A stretch of 64,000 bases of DNA from Acinetobacter sp. XS-4 (lineage in GTDB: Bacteria > Pseudomonadota > Gammaproteobacteria > Pseudomonadales > Moraxellaceae), in contig NZ_CP094657.1 of NCBI RefSeq assembly GCF_023920705.1, forward strand, positions 4,107,405-4,171,404. The letters run 5' to 3'. A program made the translations under genes and the position numbers. This document shows, one piece after another, positions 18,790 to 33,335 of this stretch. Position 1 is the first letter of the stretch. Every line of letters begins with the position of its first letter. The notes under the pieces are model-generated. The model did not search any database and had not been told where the DNA came from. It saw only the letters and a program-made list of their open reading frames with translations.

Positions 18790-19410
18790 ATGCAGCAGAT
18801 GGAACAAAAAAAGAGTACCCAAAAGCGCAATCAGCTTCTTGCTGCCGCCCTTGACGTATTTTCAGTCTATGGGTTCACTGGCGCAAGTCTGGATGAAATT
18901 GCCCAACTCGCCGACATGCATAAGTCGAATATTTTCTATTACTACGAAAATAAAGAGTCTTTATATGTAGAAGTGCTCACAACTGTTTTACAAAAATGGT
19001 TGGCTCCCTTACAAACTTTAGAATCTGAATTAGAACCAGCCGAAGCCTTATCTCACTATTTAATACAAAAAATCGAACTGTCTCGTAGCCAACCGAAAGC
19101 ATCTAGATTGTTTGCATTAGAAATCATTCAAGGCGCTCCGCATATTTTACCTATACTCAAAGGGCCATTAAAAAAACTATTTAAGCGCAAAGCTAAAGTC
19201 ATTCAGACGTGGCAGGAAGAAGGGAAAATTTCACCAGATATCGACCCAGAATTATTAATTTTAAATATTTGGGGCCTTACGCAAAACTACGCAGATTTTG
19301 CAACCCAAATGGAAATGGTGACCGGAAAAACACTTCGTAACCGAAGCATGTTCCAACGCTCAATTGAGCATACAGTCCACCTGATGCTCTACGGCGTATT
19401 GCCTCGTTAA
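18790..19410 (+). CDS. TetR-family regulator, RutR-like
   Basis: 206 residues from the ATG at 18790; the frame is open from a GTG at 18739, and an ATG at 18799 is also possible, since no clear ribosome binding site decides. The HTH (ALDVFSVYGFTGASLDEIA, then QLADMHKSNIFYYYENKESL) and the C-terminal domain (RLFALEIIQGAPHILPIL, then FKRKAKVIQTWQEEGKI) resemble RutR, the pyrimidine- and purine-responsive regulator of E. coli. No rut genes are nearby. The convergent neighbour is a nucleosidase, which might point to nucleobase sensing, but this is inference. Confidence 0.82.
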   Translation: MQQMEQKKSTQKRNQLLAAALDVFSVYGFTGASLDEIAQLADMHKSNIFYYYENKESLYVEVLTTVLQKWLAPLQTLESELEPAEALSHYLIQKIELSRSQPKASRLFALEIIQGAPHILPILKGPLKKLFKRKAKVIQTWQEEGKISPDIDPELLILNIWGLTQNYADFATQMEMVTGKTLRNRSMFQRSIEHTVHLMLYGVLPR

Positions 19411-19413
19411 AAC

Positions 19414-19449
19414 AAAAAAAAGATCGGCAAATTTGCCGATCTTTTTTTA
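19414..19449. terminator. Bidirectional terminator, rutR-like gene and nucleosidase
   Basis: An 11-bp perfect palindromic stem (AGATCGGCAAA and its complement, 19421-19442) lies between A-runs and T-runs. It overlaps the stop codon of the minus-strand nucleosidase gene by three bases. Confidence 0.9.
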
Positions 19450-20013
19450 GAAGTGATTTTGATAAAGAGCCAAAAGTTTTTGAGCACCTAATAATAAATT
19501 TTCTTCCCAATCCACATGTGCCGTGTCATCTGCCCCATCAGTAATATACTTCACCGAAATCAGGCGTACACCTAACTTATGGCAGACTTTGGCCAAGGCA
19601 TAGCCTTCCATATCCACCACATCACAAGCTACTTTTGGCTGACCCGTTTCAAATGAATCACCAGTTCCACAAATTGCTTTTGGTAAATCAGTAAAATGCG
19701 AATGAAGATGAATCTCTGCTGCCAAGTGATCATCTAATGGCGTTACACCTACTTCAAACCCTAAGGGTGAAACATCCATATCACGTTGTACAAAAGTCTT
19801 CACCTCGACTAAATCATGTCGATTAAATGCAGAGCTTCCAGCTGTACCCAAGTTAATTAAAGTTTTACATCCTGTTTTTTGAATAACCTCAAATGCTTTA
19901 AAGGCAGCATTAATCTTACCTATACCACTGTAATGGACTTCAACACCTGCTTGTTCAAACAAACCTTTAGATTCATTAGGAAGCGCCATAATTAAAGCAA
20001 TATCGGTATTCAT
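19447..20013 (-). CDS. Nucleosidase of the MTA/SAH nucleosidase (phosphorylase) superfamily
   Basis: 188 residues. Typical elements of the PNP/UDP superfamily are GIGKINAAFKA near residues 31-41, NLGTAGSS near 55, and VDMEGYALAKVC, which corresponds to the substrate-binding VEMEGAA motif, followed by the region of the catalytic Asp (ITDGADD). It is shorter than MTAN (about 230 residues), with the middle loop reduced. Probable reaction: hydrolysis of a nucleoside or thioadenosine to base and sugar. The exact substrate is unknown. It may be read with the downstream transporter gene on the same strand (81-base gap). Confidence 0.82.
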   Translation of the reverse strand: MNTDIALIMALPNESKGLFEQAGVEVHYSGIGKINAAFKAFEVIQKTGCKTLINLGTAGSSAFNRHDLVEVKTFVQRDMDVSPLGFEVGVTPLDDHLAAEIHLHSHFTDLPKAICGTGDSFETGQPKVACDVVDMEGYALAKVCHKLGVRLISVKYITDGADDTAHVDWEENLLLGAQKLLALYQNHF

Positions 20014-20063
20014 TCAAAAAGCTCAAATCAAAATTAAATAAATTAGAAAATAAGTATAAATCA

Positions 20064-20088
20064 GGTGCAAAAGCTTTTTGCACCTTTT
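20064..20088 (+). terminator. Hairpin between nucleosidase and TDT transporter
   Basis: GGTGCAAAA pairs with TTTTTGCACC, followed by TTTT on the plus strand only. Both neighbouring genes run on the minus strand, and there the hairpin lacks a T-run. It may be a weak terminator of the transporter transcript. Confidence 0.35.
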
Positions 20089-20093
20089 CATCA

Positions 20094-21227
20094 TTACTGC
20101 ATTTTTTGTTGTAAGGCGATTAAGCAAGGAGAGAAAAACAGTTGGCCGCTATATGCGCCTGCTAGCGTTTTCTTCATTACCACGCCCCACATTGTTAATA
20201 ATAAAAGACTCAATGCCACAGCAACATATTGTAAAAATACGATTTCAACCTGATGCCCTAAATTAAATAGCGCCAAAATAAATACGCCTAATGGAAAAGT
20301 TAACCCCCACCAACCTAAGTTGAATGGAATACCTGTCTTTGCGTGACGAAGCGTTGTTAAAATCGCAAGACCCAACCACCATAACCCGAAGCCTAAAAGC
20401 ACCAGACTGCCTACAATTCCTAAAGCTTGAAAGACATTCGCAAATTGGTGAAATCCTACATTTGGCGCTACTCTTTGGGCTTGCTCACCTAGTAACAACA
20501 AACCTAATGCACCAGTACCAATCGGGCCTAAAGAAAGCCAGCTAGAAATTGCGACTTCTTTTTCAGGTAATTGATGCAAAGCCATACGCAACATTAGAAT
20601 TGTCAAAATAGCAAACGCTGGTAAAACAGAAATTCCCCAAAGTACGTAGCCAGCCATTAATAAATGAAAGCTATGCAAATCTGCTGGTAAATGAGCGACT
20701 AACATGCCTGCTGAACTTGCTGCTACTTCACAGGCAACCACTGGTAATAACCAGATTGCGGTCATCGTATGTAGCTGATGGTTCTGACGGCTAAACATAC
20801 AAAACGGTACGATCCACGCAATTGCTAGCGCTAAAAAGACATCGATGTACCATAAAGCTTGAGCAATATGTATCGCAACTTCACCGTAAAGCCCAATACC
20901 GAAGCTTAAAAAGCCATTCAATATTGTAGCGAGCCCCATTGGGATAGCGCCTAAAAACAAGCTCATATTTGGATGGTTAAATATTTGCTTCGCTTCATGA
21001 GGGAAAAGAAACCATCGCAATAAATAGAGAGCAGAAAAAACGCTAAATAAAACAATATTAAATTGCCATAACAAAGTTGCTAACGTGAATAAAAACGATT
21101 GAGCAAATGGAAGCTGAATTAAAATCATACTGACCACACCAGTACCCATAGTCGCTGTAAACCAATTTGGGGTAAAATGTCGTATAACATCTTTGCTATG
21201 ATTTAATTGGTAAAAAGGTTTTTTCAT
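20094..21227 (-). CDS. TDT-family transporter (TehA/SLAC1/SSU1 superfamily)
   Basis: 377 residues, almost entirely hydrophobic, consistent with the ten membrane helices of the family. The motif FTPNWFTATMGTGVVSM near residue 18 is characteristic of the branch that includes fungal SSU1 sulfite exporters and bacterial C4-dicarboxylate or tellurite-resistance proteins. The substrate cannot be told from sequence. The alkanesulfonate operon, which produces sulfite, lies 1.6 kb away but is in the opposite orientation, so a sulfite role is only a suggestion. Confidence 0.85.
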   Translation of the reverse strand: MKKPFYQLNHSKDVIRHFTPNWFTATMGTGVVSMILIQLPFAQSFLFTLATLLWQFNIVLFSVFSALYLLRWFLFPHEAKQIFNHPNMSLFLGAIPMGLATILNGFLSFGIGLYGEVAIHIAQALWYIDVFLALAIAWIVPFCMFSRQNHQLHTMTAIWLLPVVACEVAASSAGMLVAHLPADLHSFHLLMAGYVLWGISVLPAFAILTILMLRMALHQLPEKEVAISSWLSLGPIGTGALGLLLLGEQAQRVAPNVGFHQFANVFQALGIVGSLVLLGFGLWWLGLAILTTLRHAKTGIPFNLGWWGLTFPLGVFILALFNLGHQVEIVFLQYVAVALSLLLLTMWGVVMKKTLAGAYSGQLFFSPCLIALQQKMQ

Positions 21228-21434
21228 CTTAATTCTCTAATCAAAGAGTGGATAAAGATATAGTAGAGCAAACTCTTAATAAGAAAAATTGATTTATTTT
21301 TATTTAATTCATCAGTATTTTAGATATAAAGATATTCATATTGAAAAATAACTGAGTAAAAACACAACAACAAGACGAATCTGTGAGATTATGGCAATAT
21401 ATAGCCCTTGCAAAAATAGCCATATTTTAAGTTC

Positions 21435-22436
21435 ATGAAACTGCTTCGTCTTAATGCGTTATCGCCCAATTTTCAGTTACCTCAAACAGCGGTAACTATT
21501 GGTAATTTTGATGGTGTCCATTTAGGTCACCAAGCGATGATTGCTCAACTCAAAAAAATTGCTGCAGCACAAGGCTTAAAAACATTGGTTATGATTTTTG
21601 AGCCACAACCTCTTGAATTCTTTAAGGGCTACGATGCTCCTCCTCGTATCAATTCACTACGGGAAAAAGTTGAATATCTAGCCGAGCTTGGGGTTGATTA
21701 CATTGCAGTTGCTAAATTTGATGAGCATTTCCGTAGCCTGAGTGCATCTGCCTTTGCAGACTTATTAAAAGATAAATTAAACGCGCAAACTTTGGTTTTA
21801 GGAGATGACTTTCATTTCGGCAAAGACCGTCAAGGCAACAGCGAATTTTTAAAAGATTACGGATTTGGGGTCACAAATCTACATACGATTGAACTCGAAG
21901 GTGAACGCGTAAGTTCAACTCGTGTTCGCCAAGTTCTTCAGGCAGGAAATCTTGCCTTAGCAGCTAAATTATTAGGCCGTCCTTATAGTATTACCGGACG
22001 TGTCCAATATGGCGACCAAATTGGCCGAACTCTGGATTTTCCAACCATTAACGTTCGCCTCAACCGCCACAAGCCGTGTTTAAATGGGATTTATGGTGTT
22101 GAAGTCATTTGTGAAACAACTTCACTCACTCAAAAAGTGCGTCAAGATACACCTGAAAAACCGGGAATTGCCGGATATCATGAAAACAGCCTATATGGCG
22201 CGGGGCATGTCGGTACACGTCCAGCCATTCAGCAAGAACATCCAGAGTGGAGATTAGAAGTACATTTCCCTGATGTTTCTGCTAATCTGTATGGCTTATT
22301 TATGCGGGTGACTTTCCTTCACTATCTTCATGGTGAATTGAACTACCCTTCGCTTGAGGCACTTAAGGCAGGAATTGATAATGACGTGCAGCAGTTACGA
22401 CAATACCGTAACGACACGACACAATTTCCTTTTTAA
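21435..22436 (+). CDS. ribF: Bifunctional riboflavin kinase / FAD synthetase
   Basis: 333 residues. It phosphorylates riboflavin to FMN and adenylates FMN to FAD. The N-terminal nucleotidyltransferase domain has TIGNFDGVHLGHQAMI (21-36) and GDDFHFGKDRQGN; the C-terminal flavokinase domain has GRVQYGDQIGRTLDFPTINV. A loop around residues 236-262 is somewhat longer than in E. coli RibF. It heads the conserved order ribF-ileS-lspA-fkpB. No FMN riboswitch is seen upstream. Confidence 0.95.
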   Translation: MKLLRLNALSPNFQLPQTAVTIGNFDGVHLGHQAMIAQLKKIAAAQGLKTLVMIFEPQPLEFFKGYDAPPRINSLREKVEYLAELGVDYIAVAKFDEHFRSLSASAFADLLKDKLNAQTLVLGDDFHFGKDRQGNSEFLKDYGFGVTNLHTIELEGERVSSTRVRQVLQAGNLALAAKLLGRPYSITGRVQYGDQIGRTLDFPTINVRLNRHKPCLNGIYGVEVICETTSLTQKVRQDTPEKPGIAGYHENSLYGAGHVGTRPAIQQEHPEWRLEVHFPDVSANLYGLFMRVTFLHYLHGELNYPSLEALKAGIDNDVQQLRQYRNDTTQFPF

Positions 22437-22497
22437 TTCGAATTTTGATTGTAAAACATGTCGGCTCCCAAGCTGATTAAACTGGATGAAAACTTGC

Positions 22498-25335
22498 ATG
22501 AGCGATAAGCAAACTCCTGAGAATGCAGTGGACTACAAAGCCACGCTAAACCTGCCAGATACTCAATTTGCAATGAAAGCAAATTTGGCAGTACGTGAAG
22601 TGAAATGGTTAGAAGAGTGGTATACCGACAACATTTATCAGCAGATTCGTGAATCGCGTATTGGCAAGAAAAAATATATTTTGCATGATGGCCCTCCATA
22701 TGCGAACGGTACAATTCACTTAGGTCACGCAGTCAATAAAGTACTCAAAGACGTGATTGTAAAAAGCCGTACTTTGGCAGGTTTCGATGCACCTTATGTT
22801 CCGGGTTGGGACTGTCATGGCTTGCCAATCGAGCTAAAAGTTGAAGAAAAAGTAGGTAAAGTTGGCGAAAAAGTTGACGCAGCTACTTTCCGTAAGCTTT
22901 GCCGTGAATATGCTCTAAAACAAATTGATTTACAGCGTACTGACTTTAAACGTCTTGGTATTTTAGGTGACTGGGATAATCCTTATCTCACCATGAACTA
23001 TAAACAAGAAGCCGATATTGTTCGTACTTTAGGCTTAATCCAGAAAAATGGTCATATCCAGCCGGGCTTAAAGCCAGTGAACTGGTGTATGGACTGTGGT
23101 TCAGCACTTGCTGAAGCTGAAGTTGAATATGAAGATAAAAAATCTGACGCAATTGACGTTGGATTTGGCGTTGTAGATCTCAAAGATTTAAGTACTCGTT
23201 TAAATGTAGAAGTTCAAGACTCAACAGATATCGTGATCTGGACGACTACACCGTGGACATTACCTGCTAACCAAGCCGTTGCTTTGCATGCCGAAATTGA
23301 ATATCAATTGGTACAAGTAACTACTGAGCGTGGCAAGCAAAACTTCATTCTTGCTAAAGACTTAGTTACTTCAGCAATTGAACGTTATAAACTTGAAAAT
23401 CCAGTAGTTTTAGCAGACTTTACTGGCAACAAACTTGAAAATCTTACCTTACAACATCCTTTACTCACTGATCGTCAAGTTCCAGTGATTTTAGGTGAGC
23501 ACGTTATCGCAACGAGCGGTACAGGTGCAGTACATACAGCGCCTGGCCATGGTGCAGACGACTATAAAGTAGGTCTTCAATACAACCTTACAGTAGATAA
23601 TCCAGTCGGTGGTAACGGTGTTTATTTACCAACTGCTCCAATCTATGCTGGTGAGCACATCTATAAAGCCAACCCAAAGATTATCGAAGCTTTAGGTGCT
23701 GTAGGTCGTTTATGGGCTCATCAACCAATTAAACACAGCTACCCACACTGCTGGCGCCACAAAACTCCTATTATTTTCCGTGCTACACCACAATGGTTCA
23801 TTAACATGGATCAAAAAGGTTTACGTGAAGGTGCGCTTAACGCGATTGAAAATGATATCGAGTTTGTACCGAATTGGGGTAAAAACCGTATTGAATCAAT
23901 GATTGAAGGTCGTCCGGACTGGTGTATCTCACGTCAACGTACTTGGGGTGTTCCAATTCCTTTCTTCGTTCATAAAGATACGAACGAATTACACCCTCGT
24001 ACACCTGAACTTATCGAAGAAGTTGCTCAACTGATCGAACAAGAAGGTATCGAAGCATGGTTCAAACGTGACGCGAAAGACTTCATTGGTGAAGACGCTG
24101 CACAATATAACGCTATTCGCGATACGCTAGATGTATGGTTCGACTCTGGTACAACGCATTATGCTGTACTTGAGCAACGTGAAGAATTAGAAAGTCCTGC
24201 AGATTTATATTTAGAAGGTTCAGACCAACACCGTGGCTGGTTCCAGTCTTCTTTATTAACATCTATGGCAATTCATAATCGTGCACCATATAAAGCCTTG
24301 TTAACACATGGTTTTACAGTGGATGAAAACGGTCGTAAATTGTCGAAATCTTTAGGCAACTACATTCCGCTTGAAGAAATCATTAAACAGCTTGGTGCTG
24401 ATGGTTTACGTTTATATGTAGCTTCTAGTGACTATCGCTATGAAATCGCAGCATCTAAAGAAATCTTTAGCCGTGTAAGTGATAGCTATCGTCGTATTCG
24501 TAATACGCTACGTTTCTTGCTTGCTAACCTAAATGGTTTCAAACCGAGCACAGATGCTTTAGCTATCGATGACTTAATTGCTCTAGATCAATATATCTTG
24601 CAGCGTGCAAATGAAGTACAACAAACGATTATTACTGCCTATGAAGAAATGAACTTCCATGTGGTATGTAGTGCGTTAACAAGCTTCTGTATTAATGACT
24701 TAGGTGGTTTCTACCTAGACATTATCAAAGATCGTCAATACACCACTAAAGCAGATTCTCAGGCACGCCGTTCTGCACAAACAGCGCTTTATCATATTGT
24801 TCAAGCATTTATCCGTTGGATGAGCCCAATCTTAAGCTTTACTGCTCAAGAAGCATGGCCACTCATTCCAGAACAAACTGAAAAGTATGTATTTACTTCA
24901 GAATGGTATGACTTGCCTGTTTCATCAAAAGCAAACCTGCTTTCTGAAGAAGATTGGCAAACATTGATTAGCGTAAAATCTGCAGTAAATAAACAGATTG
25001 AAGCAGCTCGTAACGCTAAACTTGTCGGCAGTAATCTTTCAGCCAAAGTTGAACTTTGGGCAAATGAATCATTACAAACAGTTTTAAACCAACTGGCTGA
25101 TGAACTCCGTTTTGTTCTTATTACTTCTCAAGTAGTAGTACATCCATTTGCTGAACAAGGTGAGGCAACTGAAATGGAAGGCTTACGTGTACAAATATCT
25201 GCAGCTGAAGGCGAAAAATGTGCACGTTGCTGGCATGTCCTTCCAGATGTAAATACACATGCCGATCATCCAGGTTTATGTGGTCGTTGTATTGTGAACG
25301 TCACTGGTCGTGGCGAAGTGAGAAAATATGCCTAA
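22498..25335 (+). CDS. ileS: Isoleucyl-tRNA synthetase
   Basis: 945 residues from the ATG at 22498; the frame also has an ATG 12 bases earlier. It charges tRNA-Ile and edits valine. HIGH motif as HLGH (74-77), KMSKS as KLSKS in [10 protein letters not shown], editing domain motif [12 protein letters not shown], and a C-terminal zinc site CARCW plus CGRC. This is the bacterial type with a zinc-binding tail, as in E. coli. The last bases overlap the lspA start (ATGCCTAA), so the two are translationally coupled. Confidence 0.97.
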   Translation: MSDKQTPENAVDYKATLNLPDTQFAMKANLAVREVKWLEEWYTDNIYQQIRESRIGKKKYILHDGPPYANGTIHLGHAVNKVLKDVIVKSRTLAGFDAPYVPGWDCHGLPIELKVEEKVGKVGEKVDAATFRKLCREYALKQIDLQRTDFKRLGILGDWDNPYLTMNYKQEADIVRTLGLIQKNGHIQPGLKPVNWCMDCGSALAEAEVEYEDKKSDAIDVGFGVVDLKDLSTRLNVEVQDSTDIVIWTTTPWTLPANQAVALHAEIEYQLVQVTTERGKQNFILAKDLVTSAIERYKLENPVVLADFTGNKLENLTLQHPLLTDRQVPVILGEHVIATSGTGAVHTAPGHGADDYKVGLQYNLTVDNPVGGNGVYLPTAPIYAGEHIYKANPKIIEALGAVGRLWAHQPIKHSYPHCWRHKTPIIFRATPQWFINMDQKGLREGALNAIENDIEFVPNWGKNRIESMIEGRPDWCISRQRTWGVPIPFFVHKDTNELHPRTPELIEEVAQLIEQEGIEAWFKRDAKDFIGEDAAQYNAIRDTLDVWFDSGTTHYAVLEQREELESPADLYLEGSDQHRGWFQSSLLTSMAIHNRAPYKALLTHGFTVDENGRKLSKSLGNYIPLEEIIKQLGADGLRLYVASSDYRYEIAASKEIFSRVSDSYRRIRNTLRFLLANLNGFKPSTDALAIDDLIALDQYILQRANEVQQTIITAYEEMNFHVVCSALTSFCINDLGGFYLDIIKDRQYTTKADSQARRSAQTALYHIVQAFIRWMSPILSFTAQEAWPLIPEQTEKYVFTSEWYDLPVSSKANLLSEEDWQTLISVKSAVNKQIEAARNAKLVGSNLSAKVELWANESLQTVLNQLADELRFVLITSQVVVHPFAEQGEATEMEGLRVQISAAEGEKCARCWHVLPDVNTHADHPGLCGRCIVNVTGRGEVRKYA

Positions 25336-25858
25336 TTCACAAGCTAAAAAAGGCTTATTCCAGTTTTATCCACACAACCTCATTTGGCTTGGACTTTCTG
25401 TCCTTGCCATTGTGTTGGATCAATGGACAAAATGGATTGCAAGTACGCATCTGAACTACGCAGATCCAGTGCCTGTGCTTCCATTTTTAAACTGGACACT
25501 ATTACATAACTATGGTGCAGCCTTTAGCTTTTTATCTGATGCAGGAGGATGGCAACGCTATTTCTTCACATCTTTAGCAGGCTTAGTTTCAATCCTTTTT
25601 GTATTTTGGTTGCTTCGTATGCCTAAAAAAATGGTGGTGCTACCTGTAGCCATCGCTTTAATTTTAGGTGGAGCTTTAGGCAATTTAATTGACCGTATTA
25701 CCCTAGGTTATGTAGTCGATTTTATTCATGTTTATTACCAAAATCATCACTTTCCAGCTTTTAATATTGCGGACAGTGCTATTACCTTAGGTACCATCTT
25801 GCTACTCATCGATACATTTTTCCTTGAGAAGCAACGCAACCAAAATTCGGATGCATAA
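25328..25858 (+). CDS. lspA: Prolipoprotein signal peptidase (signal peptidase II)
   Basis: 176 residues with four membrane helices. It cleaves the signal peptides of lipidated prolipoproteins at the inner membrane. The family motifs are [27 protein letters not shown] and [11 protein letters not shown]; the two catalytic aspartates lie in the latter two. It overlaps ileS by eight bases. The product should process the several lipoproteins encoded in this window (small plc lipoprotein, ssuA, 35327, 35863). Confidence 0.96.
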   Translation: MPNSQAKKGLFQFYPHNLIWLGLSVLAIVLDQWTKWIASTHLNYADPVPVLPFLNWTLLHNYGAAFSFLSDAGGWQRYFFTSLAGLVSILFVFWLLRMPKKMVVLPVAIALILGGALGNLIDRITLGYVVDFIHVYYQNHHFPAFNIADSAITLGTILLLIDTFFLEKQRNQNSDA

Positions 25859-25859
25859 T

Positions 25860-26342
25860 ATGACCGAAATTATCCAACCTAACGAAGAAATTCGTATTAC
25901 AGACGGCTCTAAAGTCGATCTACACTTTTCTGTCGCTATTGAAAATGGTGTAGAAATTGATAATACACGTAACCGTGAAGAACCTGTTAGCTTGACTATT
26001 GGTGACGGAAATCTTTTACCAGGCTTTGAAAAAGCATTATTTGGTTTACGTGCTGGTGACCGTCGTACAGTACACCTTCCACCAGAAGATGCATTCGGTC
26101 CATGGAATCAGGAAAATATTCAAACTTTCGATACAGTTAAGTTTGAACAACGCCCTATTCCTGGTCACATGATCGAATTTGAAGATAAGGCAAAAACAAC
26201 GTTATTTGGTGTAGTGAAGTCAGTTAATGATGACATTACAGAAATTGATTTTAATCATCCCTTAGCCGGAAAAAATATTACCTTTGAAGTAGAAATATTC
26301 AAGGTTACTCCTGAAGGCCAACAAGGTATTAAACTCATGTAA
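25860..26342 (+). CDS. fkpB: FKBP-type peptidyl-prolyl isomerase
   Basis: 160 residues from the ATG at 25860, one base after the lspA stop; upstream codons in this frame overlap lspA and are ignored. SlyD-like FKBP fold with an insert-in-flap domain: NLLPGFEKALFGLRAGDRR, PPEDAFGPWNQENIQ, then FNHPLAGKNITFEVEI. It lacks the His/Cys-rich metal tail of SlyD, which with the lspA neighbour points to FkpB. In E. coli ispH follows fkpB; here a terminator follows and ispH is absent. Confidence 0.93.
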   Translation: MTEIIQPNEEIRITDGSKVDLHFSVAIENGVEIDNTRNREEPVSLTIGDGNLLPGFEKALFGLRAGDRRTVHLPPEDAFGPWNQENIQTFDTVKFEQRPIPGHMIEFEDKAKTTLFGVVKSVNDDITEIDFNHPLAGKNITFEVEIFKVTPEGQQGIKLM

Positions 26343-26345
26343 ATA

Positions 26346-26373
26346 AAAAGCCCTCTCAATGAGGGCTTTTTAT
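26346..26373 (+). terminator. Terminator of the ribF-ileS-lspA-fkpB cluster
   Basis: AAAAGCCCTC (26346-26355) pairs with GAGGGCTTTT (26361-26370), four bases after the fkpB stop. Confidence 0.88.
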
Positions 26374-26476
26374 TATTTAATTTTTTTCATAACATAAGAA
26401 TCCTTACAAATTCTATATTCTCAGCTACCCATATAATGAATTAAGTTATAAGTATAAAAATCCTTAGGAAAAATAC

Positions 26477-27019
26477 ATGCTGGTCTATATTGTCGTGGGA
26501 AGTGTTCGTGAAGGCCGTACAGCCATTAAAATTGCCAATTGGCTAAAATCAACAATTCCAACATTGAGTCTAAATGATTTCCAAACCGAAGTAGTTGATT
26601 TAAAAGAATGGGATTTACCTCTATTTTCAGGATCTCACCCACCCGCTACCGGAATTTATGATCAACCTAAACAACAAGAATGGGCAGATAAAATTGCCAA
26701 AGCTGATGCATTTATCTTTATTAGCCCCGAATATAACCATGGCTACAGTCCAGCTTTAAAAAATGCTCTGGACTATGTAGGTAAAGAATGGAGTAATAAA
26801 CCAGCTGCATTTATTGGTTATGGTTCAACGAATGGTTCTCGCTCTATTAGCCAAATACGTCAAGTCACCTCAAGTTTAAGTATCATTGATCCCAACGCTG
26901 TAATAGAGATTCGGGATATATTTAAACGCAATAAAGATGAAAAATTCGAAGCTAATGAATTTGAAGTAAAAGGACTTCAATCAATTGTTGAGAAACTACA
27001 GAAATATCATTTATCTTAA
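26477..27019 (+). CDS. NAD(P)H-dependent FMN reductase family oxidoreductase
   Basis: 180 residues. Flavodoxin-like fold: GSVREGRTAIKIANWL near residues 7-22 binds the FMN phosphate, and SPEYNHGYSPALKNALDYV (about 83-101) is the conserved flavin-contacting segment of the YieF/ChrR/LOT6 group. It probably reduces flavin, quinones or similar acceptors. It might supply reduced FMN to SsuD, since the ssu operon lacks ssuE, but there is no genetic link. It is monocistronic between two terminators. Confidence 0.88.
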   Translation: MLVYIVVGSVREGRTAIKIANWLKSTIPTLSLNDFQTEVVDLKEWDLPLFSGSHPPATGIYDQPKQQEWADKIAKADAFIFISPEYNHGYSPALKNALDYVGKEWSNKPAAFIGYGSTNGSRSISQIRQVTSSLSIIDPNAVIEIRDIFKRNKDEKFEANEFEVKGLQSIVEKLQKYHLS

Positions 27020-27024
27020 ATTTT

Positions 27025-27063
27025 AAAAGGCCTCTATAATCAAATTAAGAGGCCTTTTTTTAT
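27025..27063. terminator. Bidirectional terminator between FMN reductase and ankyrin gene
   Basis: AAAAGGCCTCT pairs with AGAGGCCTTTT across a loop of about 11 bases, followed by T residues. It overlaps the stop of the minus-strand ankyrin gene. Confidence 0.85.
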
Positions 27064-27371
27064 AAGCTTTTTAAATAATTTACTACGTCTATATTACCAG
27101 CCATTTCTGCAAGCTGTAGCGCTGTATATTCGCTTTTATAAGCGACTTGAGCACCTTTTCCTACCAAGAGTTTAACTATCTCTAAATGATCATTTTCAGC
27201 AGCTGCTTGCAAAGCACTATAGCCTTCATCATCTACCTGATTAGGATCTTGTCCTTCTAAAAGTAATTGCTCTACCTGATCTAAATCACCTAAAGAAGCC
27301 CAATAGACTAATTCAGGGAGAGAGAGTTCTTCATCATCCTCAGGTATTGAAGAGAAGGAATTAATTTTCAC
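27060..27371 (-). CDS. Small ankyrin-repeat protein
   Basis: 103 residues from a GTG at 27371, which has AGG seven bases upstream; a TTG at 27392 is an alternative start. Two to three ankyrin repeats fill the C-terminal part: LPELVYWASLGDLDQVEQLL, then GYSALQAAAENDHLEIVKLL, then EYTALQLAEMAGNIDVVNYL. There is no signal peptide. It should mediate a protein contact, partner unknown. It sits just downstream of the rrn operon terminator in the same orientation. Confidence 0.82.
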   Translation of the reverse strand: MKINSFSSIPEDDEELSLPELVYWASLGDLDQVEQLLLEGQDPNQVDDEGYSALQAAAENDHLEIVKLLVGKGAQVAYKSEYTALQLAEMAGNIDVVNYLKSL

Positions 27372-27523
27372 GTAAGCACCTAAAAATAACAAACTTCATC
27401 ATTATTATATTCATAGAACAGACTTAGTATGCAAATCTGATTTTAAAACTTTAACTATGTAATTATTTATAGCACGAATCTTTCATAATATTTTCAGTTT
27501 TATTTTTCTCACTAATTCCGCGC

Positions 27524-27560
27524 ACAAAAAAACACCCCCAACGATTAAGTAGGGGGTGTT
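27524..27560 (-). terminator. Terminator of the rrn operon
   Basis: Read on the minus strand, AACACCCCC pairs with GGGGGTGTT and is followed by seven T residues. It begins about 10 bases after the 5S gene. Confidence 0.9.
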
Positions 27561-27570
27561 TAGAATAATG

Positions 27571-27685
27571 AGCTGGCGATGACTTACTCTCACATGGGAA
27601 ACCCCACACTACCATCAGCGCTAAGAGGTTTCACTTCTGAGTTCGGGAAGGGATCAGGTGGTTCACTCTTGCTATGGTCGCCAGC
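27571..27685 (-). rRNA. rrf: 5S ribosomal RNA
   Basis: On the minus strand the sequence begins GCTGGCGACCATAGCAAGAG and ends with the complementary CATCGCCAGCT, the closing stem of 5S rRNA; CCCGAACTCAGAAGTGAAAC is the conserved loop. The length of 115 is as expected. It is the last gene of the rrn operon. Confidence 0.96.
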
Positions 27686-27865
27686 ACAACTGGTATGGAT
27701 ACTTGCATTGGTCTTAATGTGCCGATGCGTTTTCCAAAACTTTACAGATGGGCTGATTGAATCTTACTTTATTTGTTCATTTTAGCTAAGCATATAACTA
27801 AATCAAGTTGCTTTGTACATTAATGAATCGATTGATGCTTTATATACAACTGCTTGGGTGTTGTA

Positions 27866-30757
<2,892 letters not shown>

Positions 30758-31108
30758 ATACAACCCCAAACAGTCGTCAACACCTACAAGTGAGTGTTGT
30801 CCGTGCGATTCTTCATCGCTACTATCTGTTGCCTGTGTACTTAAACACTGTACAGCTTCAATCTAATTCATATACCAAAACGCTTGATTCAGTTAATTTG
30901 CTAGTTCTCAATTCATTTAGATCAATTGCTTAATCTAAACTCTTGAGTGAACAATTTATTTCAGACTCAATTTTGCCAATCTGTTAATGAATAAACACGC
31001 CTTCGTCAGGTCATGCTTAATACCGTGATACTTAAATCACAGAAGTTAATAAACTAAGATCTAAATCTCTATTTACTAATTTCTGTAATCCGAACTTCTC
31101 TTAAGTTC

Positions 31109-31184
31109 TGGTGGAGACTAGGAGAGTCGAACTCCTGACCTCCTGCGTGCAAAGCAGGCGCTCTACCAACTAAGCTAAGTCCCC
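31109..31184 (-). tRNA. tRNA-Ala (anticodon TGC)
   Basis: 76 bases with encoded CCA. Acceptor stem GGGGACT/AGTCTCC, D-loop TTAGTTGGTAGAG, anticodon loop TTTGCAC between CCTGC and GCAGG, T-loop TTCGACT. It lies in the 16S-23S spacer. Confidence 0.97.
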
Positions 31185-31240
31185 AGCTTACATCATCAGT
31201 TCTGTATCTTCTTTTCTATAACTTCAACCAGTCAAAGTCA

Positions 31241-31317
<77 letters not shown>

Positions 31318-31376
31318 TCAGATACATCTATGAAGAACAACTTGTTGTGGATTCTTACCAATCGTCAATCTTTCGT

Positions 31377-32914
<1,538 letters not shown>

Positions 32915-33190
32915 AAAATCATTTTGCACCTTATTAAAGACAAGGTGCCAATTCTGGCTCATCAATTTTCTGACTTAAATTTCGCTCAAATAAACTTCGA
33001 GTAAGTTAAACCAATCAATCAATGATAATATTTCGATCAATCAATCAGTAAAAATCCACACAAGTTGTTCTTCATAATTTCTTAATGATCTTTCTGCTCT
33101 TCGTCAGAGACAGAATTCAACACAATACTAAGCTTTTCATCTTAACCCTGTAAGCTAAGATATTCTCATGTATCGCGTCGGGATGAGTGC

Positions 33191-33218
33191 ATTATAGGGA
33201 AAAAAAATTGGTACGCAA
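33191..33218 (-). promoter_or_regulatory. rrn promoter
   Basis: On the minus strand a perfect TATAAT lies 16 bases after TTGCGT, the short spacer usual for rRNA promoters, followed by a GC-containing discriminator (GCACTCATCCCG) and preceded by an AT-rich stretch that could be an UP element. The leader to mature 16S is about 270 bases and includes a hairpin (GCACCTT/AAGGTGC, 32926-32948). The stretch 32915-33335 holds no protein gene. Confidence 0.82.
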
Positions 33219-33335
33219 GCACTTTTCTAAATATATGTGCTTGATCGATTCTTTTTCACCCAACTAAAATCAAAAAAAGTAAAAATATTAATTTAAGTTG
33301 CTGATATTTAACAAAAATATATAAATAGTTTATTT

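Noticed and set aside
21228-21434. FMN riboswitch ahead of ribF
   Set aside because: None of the conserved RFN-element blocks is present.
25860-26342. SlyD rather than FkpB
   Set aside because: The His/Cys-rich metal-binding tail of SlyD is absent and lspA is directly upstream.
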